A stretch of DNA of 60,572 nt from Clostridia bacterium (GCA_017623595.1 JAGAOU010000032.1:1-60572), one strand, 5' to 3'. Shown: positions 9,685-18,549, counted from the stretch's first letter. Translations and numbers: made by a program. The notes: generated from the sequence alone by a model not told the origin.

Positions 9685-9764
9685 GTTATTTCCTGTCCGA
9701 GACATGCAAAGCAGGAATGAGTGATGCTCATTCCTGTTTTGCGATCCCTATAGCAATAAGGTAC

Positions 9765-10574
9765 TTAGTTTGCGGGGATGTACTTGTTGATGATACCTTC
9801 GATGGTGCCGTCCTTGGTCAACTCATCGATGGCGGTGTTCAGCTTCTGGAGAAGCTCGGTGTTACCCTTCTTCACGCAGATGGCATATTCTTCGTAAACA
9901 TATTCGGTCTCAAGGATCTTCAGACCCTTGCCGGCGTTTGCGGCAACGAGAGCCTTTGCGGGTTCGTTATCGATGATGACAGCCTGAACGGCACCGCCGA
10001 TGAGGGCGAGAACCGCTTCGTTACCGTTGTTGTACTGAATGACATTGCCGTTGGGGGTTTCGTCTTCGTTCAGACCATAGTCGCCGGTGGCATAGGCGTC
10101 ACCGGTGGTGCCCAGCTGTACGCCGATCTTCTTGCCGGCCAAATCATCGGGAGAAGCGACGGTGCCGCCTTCCACAACAATAATAACCTGCTTACCGGTA
10201 GCATAGGTGTTGGTGAAGTCAACCTCCAGCTTGCGGTCTTCAGTGATGGTCAGACCGGCCATACCGAAGTCAACGGCATCGGATTTTACGGCGTTGAGGA
10301 TAGAGTTGAACTGCATATCCTCGATCTGCAGAGTCATGCCCAACTTGTCGGCGATGGCTGCGGCGATCTCGGCGTCGATACCGATGATGTTATTATTAGC
10401 ATCATAGTATTCATAGGGCTGGAAATAAGCGTTGGTAGCCATCTTCAGAACGGGCTTCTGATTCGCGTCACCGCCTTCGGTGTTGGTGTCGGTGGCAGTA
10501 TCGTCGCCGCCGCAAGCGGTCAGCAGGCAGGTAACCATCAAAAGCGCAAGAAGAAGCGCAAGAATCTTTTTCAT
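9765..10574 (-). CDS. Amino acid ABC transporter substrate-binding lipoprotein
   Basis: The 269-residue protein has a lipoprotein signal (MKKILALLLALLMVTCLLTAC) and the family-3 solute-binding fold. Visible landmarks are FQPYEYYDANNNIIGIDAEI, the DFGMAGLTITEDRKLEVDFT signature, and LAGKKIGVQLGTTGDAYA. It captures a polar amino acid at the outer membrane face and delivers it to the adjacent permease. A Gly/Asp/Thr-rich spacer follows the Cys. It is the first gene of the operon, with a consensus promoter at 10622-10650. The ligand is not predictable. Confidence 0.95.
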   Translation of the reverse strand: MKKILALLLALLMVTCLLTACGGDDTATDTNTEGGDANQKPVLKMATNAYFQPYEYYDANNNIIGIDAEIAAAIADKLGMTLQIEDMQFNSILNAVKSDAVDFGMAGLTITEDRKLEVDFTNTYATGKQVIIVVEGGTVASPDDLAGKKIGVQLGTTGDAYATGDYGLNEDETPNGNVIQYNNGNEAVLALIGGAVQAVIIDNEPAKALVAANAGKGLKILETEYVYEEYAICVKKGNTELLQKLNTAIDELTKDGTIEGIINKYIPAN

Positions 10575-10621
10575 GTTGTTTCCTTCTTTCGTATGTAATC
10601 AATGGGTTGAATTGTGTAAAG

Positions 10622-10650
10622 AGTATAACACATTCCGTCAAAATTGTCAA
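10622..10650 (-). promoter_or_regulatory. Promoter of the amino acid ABC operon
   Basis: Minus strand reads TTGACA, 17 bases, TATACT, about 48 bases before the binding-protein start. The interval 10651-10745, between this promoter and the first array gene, holds only a weak long hairpin (CGAGG...CCTCG with an inner TGCATT/AATGCA stem). Confidence 0.88.
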
Positions 10651-10745
10651 GCAAAACCTGCATAAACATGCGAAAGTTTAACTTTATTTCACAATTATCG
10701 AGGAATATTATGCATTATTCAAAATGCACACCCTCGTTTTATGCA

Positions 10746-11831
10746 TTATTGATAATCAAAGGAGAAAACGCGGGCCTTATAATAGGCATCGGATTTCGCT
10801 TGGCGATAAATCACTTTGCCCTTGGTTCCTTCTACAGGAACAAAAATACCCACCTTGTCTGTGCCCCATTCTTTATAAGTAAGAGTGTCGGAACGGATGG
10901 TGGTAAAGACACAAACGCCGGAGGTGTAGTTGCCCACTCCGGGAACATAACCCTGTGTCTTCAGAAAACCGCCTGCAGGATAATCATAGGAGCCCTTTCC
11001 CGTAGTCTTGTCGAACAGAACCACTCCCGCACTGCCCGTCAACAGCAGTTGATCGGGATTGCCGTAAACGGGAGCCATATCATGCAAATTTGTGTTGGGA
11101 CTGTATCTCATATCCTCTACGGGAGTCAGCTTGGGAGCGTCTACCGTGCCGGTCACCTTATAGGCCTGCAGCAGATTACTTCCTTCAATCCAGAGCACAT
11201 CATACTTGGGATCCCACAAAACCCCGTGCGCAGAGGGGAAAGCAACCGAATCGGAATAATTCTTCTTCCCTGCCCCGTAAATGCGAACCTCGTTCCCCGT
11301 CGACCCTGCCACAACAAACACACCGTTGGGCAAAAGCTCAACGGAATGGGAATTCACGGGAGCATTTGTCACACTCAAGAGAACACGTTTTTTGTCATAA
11401 GACGCAATGGTAGCCTGAGTGCCGGAGCAATAGATAACAACTTTACCGCCCCAATATTCGTTGTCGCGGAATTTGATACCAGCCACACCGCCGTAGGTTT
11501 TCATTTTCCAGACCACGCCCTTGTCCTTGGACCAATCCTCTACGGCCAAATCGCAGACAAGAAGGCGCTGATTCTTCTGATCGGTAAGACCGACGAAATA
11601 CTGCCCCTCCTCCAGAATCGCCTGGGCGGGAGATTTCTGCGTAGAAGTATTTTTGGATTCCGTATCGGTGGAGGTCTGGGTATCGGTCCTTTCGGAAGAG
11701 GTATCCGAGGAGACCGTATCGGTGGAGGAATCCGCGCCGTCCTGAGAGGTCACGGGCTCCGAATCACCGCAAGCCACCAAAGACACAAGAAAGATCACAC
11801 AAAAAAGCAAAGAAACAAGTTTACGAAGCAT
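10746..11831 (-). CDS. Array paralogue A: beta-propeller-like lipoprotein
   Basis: This is the most downstream of eleven related genes. The 361-residue product has a lipoprotein signal with Cys21, then about 45 Ser/Thr/Asp-rich residues, then the conserved core. Core landmarks are TDQKNQRLLVCDL, GIKFRDNEYWGGKVVIYC, HSVELLPNG, SAHGVLWDP, HDMAPVYG, and the C-terminal AYYKARVFSFDYQ. The repeated strand-turn-strand units suggest a surface beta-propeller. Such proteins are sometimes labelled DUF6528 (memory only). The function is unknown. It lies 20 bases after copy B, with AAGGAG before its ATG, and is closest to B and C. Confidence 0.85.
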   Translation of the reverse strand: MLRKLVSLLFCVIFLVSLVACGDSEPVTSQDGADSSTDTVSSDTSSERTDTQTSTDTESKNTSTQKSPAQAILEEGQYFVGLTDQKNQRLLVCDLAVEDWSKDKGVVWKMKTYGGVAGIKFRDNEYWGGKVVIYCSGTQATIASYDKKRVLLSVTNAPVNSHSVELLPNGVFVVAGSTGNEVRIYGAGKKNYSDSVAFPSAHGVLWDPKYDVLWIEGSNLLQAYKVTGTVDAPKLTPVEDMRYSPNTNLHDMAPVYGNPDQLLLTGSAGVVLFDKTTGKGSYDYPAGGFLKTQGYVPGVGNYTSGVCVFTTIRSDTLTYKEWGTDKVGIFVPVEGTKGKVIYRQAKSDAYYKARVFSFDYQ

Positions 11832-11851
11832 AAAAGAACTCCTTAAAACAA

Positions 11852-12916
11852 TTACTGATAGTTAAAGTTCACCAACCGCAGTTTGTAATAGGCATCCTTG
11901 GGCGCCCGCCGCACAAGCATGGATCCTCGCACACCTCCCAAGGGAACATAAACATACACCTCGTTGGTGCACCAGGATTCATACACCGTATGCCCTTCCC
12001 GCACCGAGGTATATGCCAAAACTCCGTCCTCAAAAAGCCCCACGCCGGGCGCATAGGTGACATTTTTCCCCAAATTACCGCCCGGGTAGGAATAATTGAA
12101 AACTTCCTTTTCCTTATCAAACTTCATAATTCCCGCATTGCAGGTCACAAGCAGACAGGTGGGATCGCCGTACACAGGGGCAAGGTCATGCATCCCCGTC
12201 TTCGGCGTGCGGTAGTCCATTCCACCAACGGGAGAAAGGGAGGGGTTTTCCGCAGTTCCGTTGAGAGAAAAGGCGGTCAACTGATCCATTCCCACCATCC
12301 AGACCACTTCATAGGCAGGATCCCACAACACCCCGTGAGCATTGGGAAATTCCAGTTTTTGAGACGCCTTTTTTACTCCGGGAGCAAAGACGGAAACCAG
12401 GTTGTCGGAGGAAGAGGCGACGATGAAGGTGCCATCGGGCAACAGCTCCACAGAATGGGGATTCCATCCGATATCGGAGGTCATGTAAAGAAGCTCCTTG
12501 GTCTCATAGGACAAAATTCCCGCCCCGCCCGGATAGCAGAAAATCACTACCTTACCACCCCAATATTCACTATCACGGAACTTGATCCCCGCGATGTGTT
12601 TATATTCGGGGTTATAATATTCCCACACCACGGCACCGTCTGCAGTCCAATCCTCCTCGGACAGATCACAGACAAGGATACGGCCGTTCAACTGATCGCA
12701 AAGTCCCACCAAATGCTCGGAACGGGCAAACACATCCTCGGCGGTCAACTTCTGATTTGTTTCGGTAGAGGGATCGGAGGATTCGGAATCCGTATCGGAA
12801 GAAGAAACCGAACTGTCGGTTTGGGACAGAATCTCCTGCGGAGAAGATTCTCCACAGGCGGAACAAAGCAATATCATTCCCGCCACCAAGAGAAAAGCAT
12901 ATACCCTGCGAAGCAT
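11852..12916 (-). CDS. Array paralogue B: beta-propeller-like lipoprotein
   Basis: The 354-residue product has signal Cys21 (MLRRVYAFLLVAGMILLCSAC), a linker of about 35 Ser/Asp residues, and the family core (HSVELLPDG, NAHGVLWDP, MHDLAPVYG, end YYKLRLVNFNYQ). I chose the ATG at 12916 because GAGGAG lies ten bases upstream and the resulting N-terminus matches copy A. A first ATG at 12934 overlaps the stop of copy C as ATGA and could also be used. It has the closest resemblance to C and A, which suggests a local duplication. Confidence 0.83.
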   Translation of the reverse strand: MLRRVYAFLLVAGMILLCSACGESSPQEILSQTDSSVSSSDTDSESSDPSTETNQKLTAEDVFARSEHLVGLCDQLNGRILVCDLSEEDWTADGAVVWEYYNPEYKHIAGIKFRDSEYWGGKVVIFCYPGGAGILSYETKELLYMTSDIGWNPHSVELLPDGTFIVASSSDNLVSVFAPGVKKASQKLEFPNAHGVLWDPAYEVVWMVGMDQLTAFSLNGTAENPSLSPVGGMDYRTPKTGMHDLAPVYGDPTCLLVTCNAGIMKFDKEKEVFNYSYPGGNLGKNVTYAPGVGLFEDGVLAYTSVREGHTVYESWCTNEVYVYVPLGGVRGSMLVRRAPKDAYYKLRLVNFNYQ

Positions 12917-12930
12917 CGTTTTCATACTCC

Positions 12931-13995
12931 TCATTGATAATCAAAGTTCAACACACGCAGTTTGTAGTAGGCATCCCCTTCCGCACGGCGCTTGATCAGT
13001 TTTCCGTTCTTGCCGAAGGGACAGTAGATAAAGACCTGATCGGTGCACCATTCGTTCAGCACCATGGTGCTTTCCCGAATAGTGGTGAACACAAACACGT
13101 CATCGTGACCGAAGGCCCCGCATCCGGGCGCATAATTCTGTTGTTTGCCGTAGACTCCGCCGGGATATTCAAAGGAGAACTTCTCGGATTCCTTGTCAAA
13201 GATCATAATCCCGTTGCTGCAGGTCACAAAGAGCTTTGTGGGGTCACTGTAGGATGCGGCCAGATCATGCATCCCCGATTTGGGAGTCTTGTAGCTCATG
13301 CCGCCGATGGCAGACAGAGTAGGCGCTTCCTCGGTGCCACCCACAAGGTAAGCCCCCAGCAGATTGGTTCCCACCATCCAAACCACCTCGTAGGTGGGAT
13401 CCCACAGAACCCCATGGGCATTGGGAAACTCCACAATCTGAGAAGCCTTCTGCTCTCCGGGAGCATAAATGCGCACGTCATTGTCGGTAGAAGACGCAAC
13501 AATCAACGTTCCGTTGGGCAAAAGCTCCACAGAATGGGGGTTGTTGCCCGTCAAGCCGGTATGAAACAACAGCTGTCTCGATTCATAAGAAACGATCATT
13601 GCTCCGCCGTGATAACAAAGCACCACAACCTTGCCGCCCCAGAAGGGAACGTCGCGGAACTTGATCCCGCAAACCGAGGAGCAGTATTTATGCTTAAATT
13701 CCCACACAACCCCATTATCATCCGACCAATCCTCCACGGAAAGATCGCGGATGATCACACGGGAGTTGCCCTGATCACACAGGCCGATATAATGATCCGA
13801 GGCGTCAAGCACCTCTTCCGCCGAAGAAAACTCCTGCGTCCCTGTGGATGCGGTGGAATCGGTATCGGTGGAGGCTTCTGCGGAAGGATCGGAAGAAGCG
13901 GTTGCGTCGGAGCCCGACGAAGAGGAATCCTCGCAGGCCGCAAAGCATCCCAGTGCAAGCAGCACCGAAAGCAACAAAGAAAGAATTCGTTTCAT
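12931..13995 (-). CDS. Array paralogue C: beta-propeller-like lipoprotein
   Basis: The 354-residue product has a signal ending CFAAC (Cys21), a linker with SSSSGSDATASSD, then the core (DQGNSRVIIRDL, HSVELLPNG, NAHGVLWDP, MHDLAASYS, end YYKLRVLNFDYQ). It directly precedes copy B with the stop and an ATG overlapping. Its upstream spacer (about 109 bases) is the longest in the A-G group and holds two hairpins at 14015-14094, which may separate expression of C-B-A from the upstream genes. Confidence 0.84.
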   Translation of the reverse strand: MKRILSLLLSVLLALGCFAACEDSSSSGSDATASSDPSAEASTDTDSTASTGTQEFSSAEEVLDASDHYIGLCDQGNSRVIIRDLSVEDWSDDNGVVWEFKHKYCSSVCGIKFRDVPFWGGKVVVLCYHGGAMIVSYESRQLLFHTGLTGNNPHSVELLPNGTLIVASSTDNDVRIYAPGEQKASQIVEFPNAHGVLWDPTYEVVWMVGTNLLGAYLVGGTEEAPTLSAIGGMSYKTPKSGMHDLAASYSDPTKLFVTCSNGIMIFDKESEKFSFEYPGGVYGKQQNYAPGCGAFGHDDVFVFTTIRESTMVLNEWCTDQVFIYCPFGKNGKLIKRRAEGDAYYKLRVLNFDYQ

Positions 13996-14014
13996 AACAT
14001 ACCTCATTTGAGTA

Positions 14015-14094
14015 CGGTATTTATCCGATTACATCGGAGACAATACCGAAAAAATCTTCGATGCTGTCCGCGATGGGAGAGACGTTCTCCCATC
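14015..14094. promoter_or_regulatory. Tandem hairpins between array genes D and C
   Basis: The first hairpin has two tiers: CGGTATT (14015) with AATACCG (14048), enclosing TCCGAT/ATCGGA. The second is GATGGGAGA/TCTCCCATC (14072-14094) with a five-base loop. Neither is followed by a T-run, so these may be processing or attenuation structures more than simple terminators. Confidence 0.5.
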
Positions 14095-14104
14095 AAATAA
14101 AACA

Positions 14105-15244
14105 TTACTGATACTGTCCATCAAATGCATAAACCTTGTAGAAAGCGCATCCATCGGCGGATTTAAAGGACTGGGGCTTGTACTTTCTGCCTTCGAGGGT
14201 ATAAAACTGCAGAACATCGGTGCACCAACTCTTATAGGTACCGTTGGGAACGGAAATAGCGAAGTTTCCGTTGGAAATGTGAGCAATTCCTTTCACCGAG
14301 CTCAGATGCAGAAAAGACGTAAACGACCGTTTTTCCTTGGCAAAGCGATATATACCGGATCCTACGGAAACGTACAGATAGTTGGGGTCGGTCATATCCG
14401 CCGCCAACGCATGCCCGCCGTCGGCAGGAAGAGCGACGCTCTTTTTGATATTGGGGGTCAGGACCTCATCAACACCTTCGCCCGACACACTGTATGCGGT
14501 CAGGGCATCATCTCCTAAGCCCCAAAGCGTTTCAAACTTGGGATCCCACAAAACCCCATGAGCACCGTAAAGAGCGTAATCCGTATAAGTAGAGGCGGTT
14601 GCGGTATCGTTGTTCAGGAGCGCGGAGGTTTTGAAGAAACGGAGAGTCCCACCCGTAGAGGAAGCAACAATAATGTTTCCCGAGGGAAGAATTTCAATAC
14701 AGTGGGGATTATTACCCGCTTTGTCGGTGGACCAAAGAAGCTTCCCTTCGGGATAGGAAACCATCTGCGCCTTTCCGTTGTTCGCCCCGGCAGCAATGAT
14801 GATCACATCACCGAAAACCGTATCCTCCCGATACTTCATCCCCGCAATGTGACTGACGCCCGCATTGTAGGACCATTCTTCGGCAAGATCCAGGTCATCT
14901 CCCGCTTCCAGCTTGTCCAAATCGTACACAATTACCTCATTGTTGCGTTGATCGCCCGCCAGCACCAGATTGGGAACGGGGTCGGAGCTTTCCACCTTTG
15001 TATCGGTGGTGGTTTCGGTGTCGGTTCCCACAGAAGTGTCCGTAGAAGCCTCCGAGGATGCAGCAGAATCGAAGGAGGAGTCGGTGGAAGTATCGGTGGA
15101 AGTGTCTGCAGAAGACTCGGAGGACACAACCTCAGACTGGGATCCGGTCACGTTGGAATCAGGTTGTTCTGTCGCATCCCCACCGCAAGCGACAAAGGAC
15201 AGACAGAGACAAATCAGAAGAAGAACAGAGAATAATTTTTTCAT
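14105..15244 (-). CDS. Array paralogue D: beta-propeller-like lipoprotein with long Ser/Thr/Asp linker
   Basis: The 379-residue product has lipobox Cys20, then about 75 residues of almost pure Ser/Thr/Asp/Glu (units such as TDTSTDTSTDSS), then the core. Core landmarks are GDQRNNEVIVYDLD, IAGMKYREDTVFGDVIII, NPHCIEILPSGNI, GAHGVLWDP, GGHALAADMTDPNYL, and the end FYKVYAFDGQYQ. In this subgroup HSVELLPNG is HCIEILPSG. Copy E is its closest relative. The start has GAGGT six bases upstream. The linker probably lifts the propeller away from the membrane through the wall. Confidence 0.84.
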   Translation of the reverse strand: MKKLFSVLLLICLCLSFVACGGDATEQPDSNVTGSQSEVVSSESSADTSTDTSTDSSFDSAASSEASTDTSVGTDTETTTDTKVESSDPVPNLVLAGDQRNNEVIVYDLDKLEAGDDLDLAEEWSYNAGVSHIAGMKYREDTVFGDVIIIAAGANNGKAQMVSYPEGKLLWSTDKAGNNPHCIEILPSGNIIVASSTGGTLRFFKTSALLNNDTATASTYTDYALYGAHGVLWDPKFETLWGLGDDALTAYSVSGEGVDEVLTPNIKKSVALPADGGHALAADMTDPNYLYVSVGSGIYRFAKEKRSFTSFLHLSSVKGIAHISNGNFAISVPNGTYKSWCTDVLQFYTLEGRKYKPQSFKSADGCAFYKVYAFDGQYQ

Positions 15245-15271
15245 ATACATACCTCTTTTTTTGAAATCGTA

Positions 15272-16153
15272 TTATAAATAACTCCCGCAGAAGGGAGCAA
15301 CCTTGTAGATCGCTCTTGTTTCCGCAAGATGAATTTGCTGTTCGAGGAAGGAATCCCCGTCTTTTTTGAGATAAAGAACGGTATCTGTGCACCACGGACG
15401 AAACACGCCGTTCGATACGGCAAGAACGAAATCGCCGCTGCGATTTTTCGCAAGCCCTTTAACCCAAGGACGACAGACCCGGTCCTTCCCCGCAAAATCC
15501 GAGAGGAATACTCCCGCTTTTTTATCAAAACGAAAGACCGTGGAATCCACTGTAAGATAAAGGTAGTCGGGATCGGTCAGATCTGCCGCCAAAGCATGAC
15601 CGCTCATCTTATTCTCGGGCAAAGGTCGGATCATTTCCGCGCACAACTCCAACCGTTCCTCAATACCCGTACCAACAATGCGGTAAGCGTTCAACTCAAA
15701 ATCTCCCAAGGCCCAAAGCACATCATACTTCGGATCCCACAAAACCCCATGAGCCGCCCGCAGGGGAACCTCATCGTAGCAATCTGCCCTTTCCGGCTGT
15801 CCCGAAAGAAGGGCAGCGGTTTTAAAGAGCCGCACCGTCCGTCCCGTGGAGGCGGCAACGGCGATGTTTCCCGAGGGAAGAATTTCGATACAATGGGGAT
15901 TGTTCCCCGCCTGCTCCGTGGACCAAAGCAGGTTTCCTTCGGGGTAAGAAATCATCTGCGCCTTTCCGCTGTTTGCCCCCGAAGCGATAAGGATCACATC
16001 CCCAAACAGAGTGTTTTGGCGATATTTGATTCCCGCAATGTGGTCGATTCCCAATGGATACACCCACTCCTCCGTAAGCCCGCAGGCGCCGTCGGGATTG
16101 CAGAGAACCACACAGTCATTGCGCTGATCCCCTATTAAAAACCGGTTATCCAT
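15272..16153 (-). CDS. Array paralogue E: propeller core without an export signal
   Basis: The 293-residue product begins directly with the family core (MDNRFLIGDQRNDCVVL) and has neither signal peptide, Cys lipobox nor linker. All other landmarks are intact (HIAGIKYRQNTLFGDVILIA, NPHCIEILPSGNI, AAHGVLWDP, GHALAADLTDPDYLYL, end IYKVAPFCGSYL). AAGGGG is correctly placed before the ATG at 16153, 11 bases after the stop of F. It therefore appears to be a translated cytosolic version of D. An in-frame upstream extension of ten residues also has no signal. The last residue is Leu instead of the usual Gln. Confidence 0.8.
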   Translation of the reverse strand: MDNRFLIGDQRNDCVVLCNPDGACGLTEEWVYPLGIDHIAGIKYRQNTLFGDVILIASGANSGKAQMISYPEGNLLWSTEQAGNNPHCIEILPSGNIAVAASTGRTVRLFKTAALLSGQPERADCYDEVPLRAAHGVLWDPKYDVLWALGDFELNAYRIVGTGIEERLELCAEMIRPLPENKMSGHALAADLTDPDYLYLTVDSTVFRFDKKAGVFLSDFAGKDRVCRPWVKGLAKNRSGDFVLAVSNGVFRPWCTDTVLYLKKDGDSFLEQQIHLAETRAIYKVAPFCGSYL

Positions 16154-16164
16154 ACAACATCCCC

Positions 16165-17256
16165 TTATTGATAGCTTCCGCAAAAGGCGCGAATCTTATA
16201 AAAAGCCCCGTTGCGAGACACATATTCCTGCACGTACATCAGATTTTTCGTCTTCATATAGCAAAAACAAATTCGATCGGTACACCAGGCGGCAAAGGTC
16301 TCCTTTTCCCAAGAGGTGCCAATCCCCTTATTCACACGGGAATAAAAGAAGTTGCCGTTGGGATTGTTGCTGAAGCCCTTGACTGCAGACTTGGAAAGCT
16401 TTGCGTACTGTGGGAAGCGTTCGATCAACTCATTGTTTTCCTTGTCGAAGCGGAACACCTTGGCGTTGGTGGTCAGATACAAATGCTCCTTGCTGGTGAA
16501 GTCGGCGGAAAGATCATGCCCTCCCGCATACTTGGACGGAAGCGTGACCCCCATGCCGCCCACACGGCTCAGCGTCTGTTCCGTACCGTCCCCCTGAATG
16601 GAGAAAGCCGCCAGCTCCGAGCCACCCAGCGCCCAAACCACTTCATAGGAGGGATCATACAAAACACCGTGGGCATCCCGCAGCTCCACATCCAGAAAAG
16701 AAATTGCGGTCGCCGACTCCCCCTGCAAAAGCGCGGAGGTTTTGAACAGACGGAGAATGTTACCCGTAGAGCAGGCAATCACGATATTACCCGATGGTAA
16801 AATTTCGATGGCATGAGGATTGTTGCCCGGATTCTTGGTCTCCCAAAGAACCTTTCCTTCGGGATAGGAAATCATTTTGCCGATTCCCGAGCCGCAGGTG
16901 ACGATCACATCGCCGAAGACCGTGCCCTCGCGGTACTTCATATCGCCCCCTTCACCCGTTTTGCAGGACCAAACAAGACCCTCCTCCAAAAAATCGCCGG
17001 GCTCCAGAAGAGCCATGTCATAAACCCCAAATACGCCCGTAATGGTATTGTGAGCCATCACCAAATCCGCCACGGGATCCTCCGTTTCGGATTCGGAGGA
17101 TGATTGAGAAACGGTCGAAGCCGATGTCCCGGCTTCAACGGAAGTGTCCGTATTCCCCGTCGGGGGCTGCACGGAAGAATCCCCACAGGAAGTCAGAAAA
17201 ATACCGAAAACGAAGCAGAGGCACAGAGCAAGCGCCCGTTTCCGCAGATGTCTCAT
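16165..17256 (-). CDS. Array paralogue F: beta-propeller-like lipoprotein
   Basis: The 363-residue product has a basic N-terminus (MRHLRKRALALCLCF), lipobox FLTSC (Cys24), and a moderate linker. The core is close to D/E (GGDMKYREGTVFGDVIVTC, NPHAIEILPSGNI, DAHGVLYDP, GGHDLSADFTSKEHLYL, end FYKIRAFCGSYQ). Its AHGVLYDP replaces the AHGVLWDP of every copy except J and K, which have AHGICWDP and AHGVCWDP. Its start codon overlaps the last base of the G stop codon (TAATG), so translation is coupled to G. Confidence 0.84.
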   Translation of the reverse strand: MRHLRKRALALCLCFVFGIFLTSCGDSSVQPPTGNTDTSVEAGTSASTVSQSSSESETEDPVADLVMAHNTITGVFGVYDMALLEPGDFLEEGLVWSCKTGEGGDMKYREGTVFGDVIVTCGSGIGKMISYPEGKVLWETKNPGNNPHAIEILPSGNIVIACSTGNILRLFKTSALLQGESATAISFLDVELRDAHGVLYDPSYEVVWALGGSELAAFSIQGDGTEQTLSRVGGMGVTLPSKYAGGHDLSADFTSKEHLYLTTNAKVFRFDKENNELIERFPQYAKLSKSAVKGFSNNPNGNFFYSRVNKGIGTSWEKETFAAWCTDRICFCYMKTKNLMYVQEYVSRNGAFYKIRAFCGSYQ

Positions 17257-18251
17257 TATTTTTTAGCCTCCCGTCCCAGATATTCCCGTTCCAGAACGCG
17301 GAGCTTATAGTAGGCACATTTCGGAATCTGACGCGTAACAAATTCGTAACTTTGCACTTCGGGATTCAAGGTCCCGATATGAACAAGATCGGTGTTCCAT
17401 TCATCCCTTACACCGGCCGCCTGAGAAAGAACCACCGTACCGTCCATAAAGTTTCCGATTCCCTTCACCGCACCCATGGCGCTGAGGGTAACCCACCCGT
17501 CATAACGGGTGGAGATTTCCTTGGTCCGCTTATTGATCTGCAGCACCTGCTCGTTGGTGGTGACCCAAAACAGGTCGGGCTGACCGTAAATCGGCTGAAG
17601 ATCATGCCCGCCAATGGAGGAGGTCAACGCAATGGACTCGTCTTTCAACTCCACCATTTTGTGATCCTCGGTGACGGCAAAGGCATGAAGATAATAATCC
17701 CCCAACGCCCAAAGAATCTCCATCTCGGGATCCCACAGAACGCCGTGGGCACCGGGCACGGAAACTTCGGTATACTTTTTGGAAACGTCACCAAACCCGG
17801 AGGTGTCGTAAATACGCACATATCCTCCCGTGGAAGCGGCAACCACCAGCGCACCGTCGGGAAGAATCTCTACGGAATGGGGATTTCCTCCCGCATTTTT
17901 CACATAGGAGAGAACCTCACCCCGAGGATACGTAATCACAGCCACATAACCTCCGGAGGAACAAAAGGCCAGAACATCGGACTTGGCGTTATTGTCATAG
18001 CGGTACTTCACGCCGTCTACATTGGTAAAGGTGGGCTCATCGCAGGTCCAGGTCCATTCCGGCTCGGACCAGTCCTCTTTATCAATGTCATATATACTCA
18101 AGGCACGATTTTTCTGATCGGTGATCAAAATCTTGCGAGGACCATAATACACGGGCTTCGACGTCTCCCCTTCGGGCTCAGAACCGCCGCATCCCGAAAA
18201 CAAGGAAAGAAGCAGGAGGGCAAACAGGATAAGCGAAAAAATCTTTTTCAT
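17256..18251 (-). CDS. Array paralogue G: beta-propeller-like lipoprotein, short linker
   Basis: The 331-residue product has lipobox LFSGC (Cys21) and almost no linker (GGSEPEGETSKP) before the core (ITDQKNRALSIYDID, YAVITYPRG-like strand, NPHSVEILPDG, GAHGVLWDP, GGHDLQPIYGQPDLFWVTT). After the usual YYKLRVLE it carries an extra basic tail (REYLGREAKK). It is the first array gene after the tRNA-Ser unit. Its ATG is only about 27 bases from the T-run of the tRNA terminator, which leaves no room for a separate promoter. GAGAG eight bases upstream is a weak ribosome site. Confidence 0.83.
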   Translation of the reverse strand: MKKIFSLILFALLLLSLFSGCGGSEPEGETSKPVYYGPRKILITDQKNRALSIYDIDKEDWSEPEWTWTCDEPTFTNVDGVKYRYDNNAKSDVLAFCSSGGYVAVITYPRGEVLSYVKNAGGNPHSVEILPDGALVVAASTGGYVRIYDTSGFGDVSKKYTEVSVPGAHGVLWDPEMEILWALGDYYLHAFAVTEDHKMVELKDESIALTSSIGGHDLQPIYGQPDLFWVTTNEQVLQINKRTKEISTRYDGWVTLSAMGAVKGIGNFMDGTVVLSQAAGVRDEWNTDLVHIGTLNPEVQSYEFVTRQIPKCAYYKLRVLEREYLGREAKK

Positions 18252-18277
18252 AACGGTCACTCTCTGAAAAAAGTAGT

Positions 18278-18310
18278 AAAAAAAAGGACACTATACACAG
18301 TATAGTGTCC
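18278..18310 (-). terminator. Intrinsic terminator after tRNA-Ser
   Basis: Minus strand: GGACACTATAC and GTATAGTGTCC form an 11-bp stem around a TGT loop, followed by TTTTTTTT. It begins two bases after the CCA end of the tRNA. Confidence 0.92.
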
Positions 18311-18312
18311 TT

Positions 18313-18404
18313 TGGCGGAGAGAGGGGGATTCGAACCCCCGACGAAGTATTAGTCCGTACACGATTTCCAGTCGTGCGCCTTAGACCAGCTCAGCCATCT
18401 CTCC
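18313..18404 (-). tRNA. tRNA-Ser (anticodon GGA)
   Basis: The 92-base gene folds as a class II tRNA. The acceptor GGAGAGA/TCTCTCC has discriminator G and an encoded CCA. The anticodon loop is CTGGAAA in stem CGA/TCG context, and there is a long variable arm. The T arm is GGGGG-TTCGAAT-CCCCC. Anticodon GGA reads UCC and UCU. It stands alone inside the lipoprotein array, between copies H and G, with its own promoter and terminator. Confidence 0.97.
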
Positions 18405-18438
18405 GTATATCCACGGCCTTTTCGTCGGTCCGTGGACT

Positions 18439-18467
18439 ATTATACACCATCTGCGAAAAAAAAGCAA
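18439..18467 (-). promoter_or_regulatory. Promoter of tRNA-Ser
   Basis: Minus strand reads TTGCTT, 17 bases, TATAAT with an extended TG-type element directly before the -10. Transcription would start about 30 bases before the tRNA. Confidence 0.85.
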
Positions 18468-18549
18468 GTGATTTTCTGATTATTTCAAATTTTGTTCACA
18501 TTTTCCACGGTTTTGCAATTTTTTCCCAAAACAAAAGCAGTTTTTACAC

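Noticed and set aside
18313-18404. tRNA-Ser as an integration site of a mobile island
   Set aside because: No integrase gene, phage gene or duplicated tRNA 3' end is visible on either side.
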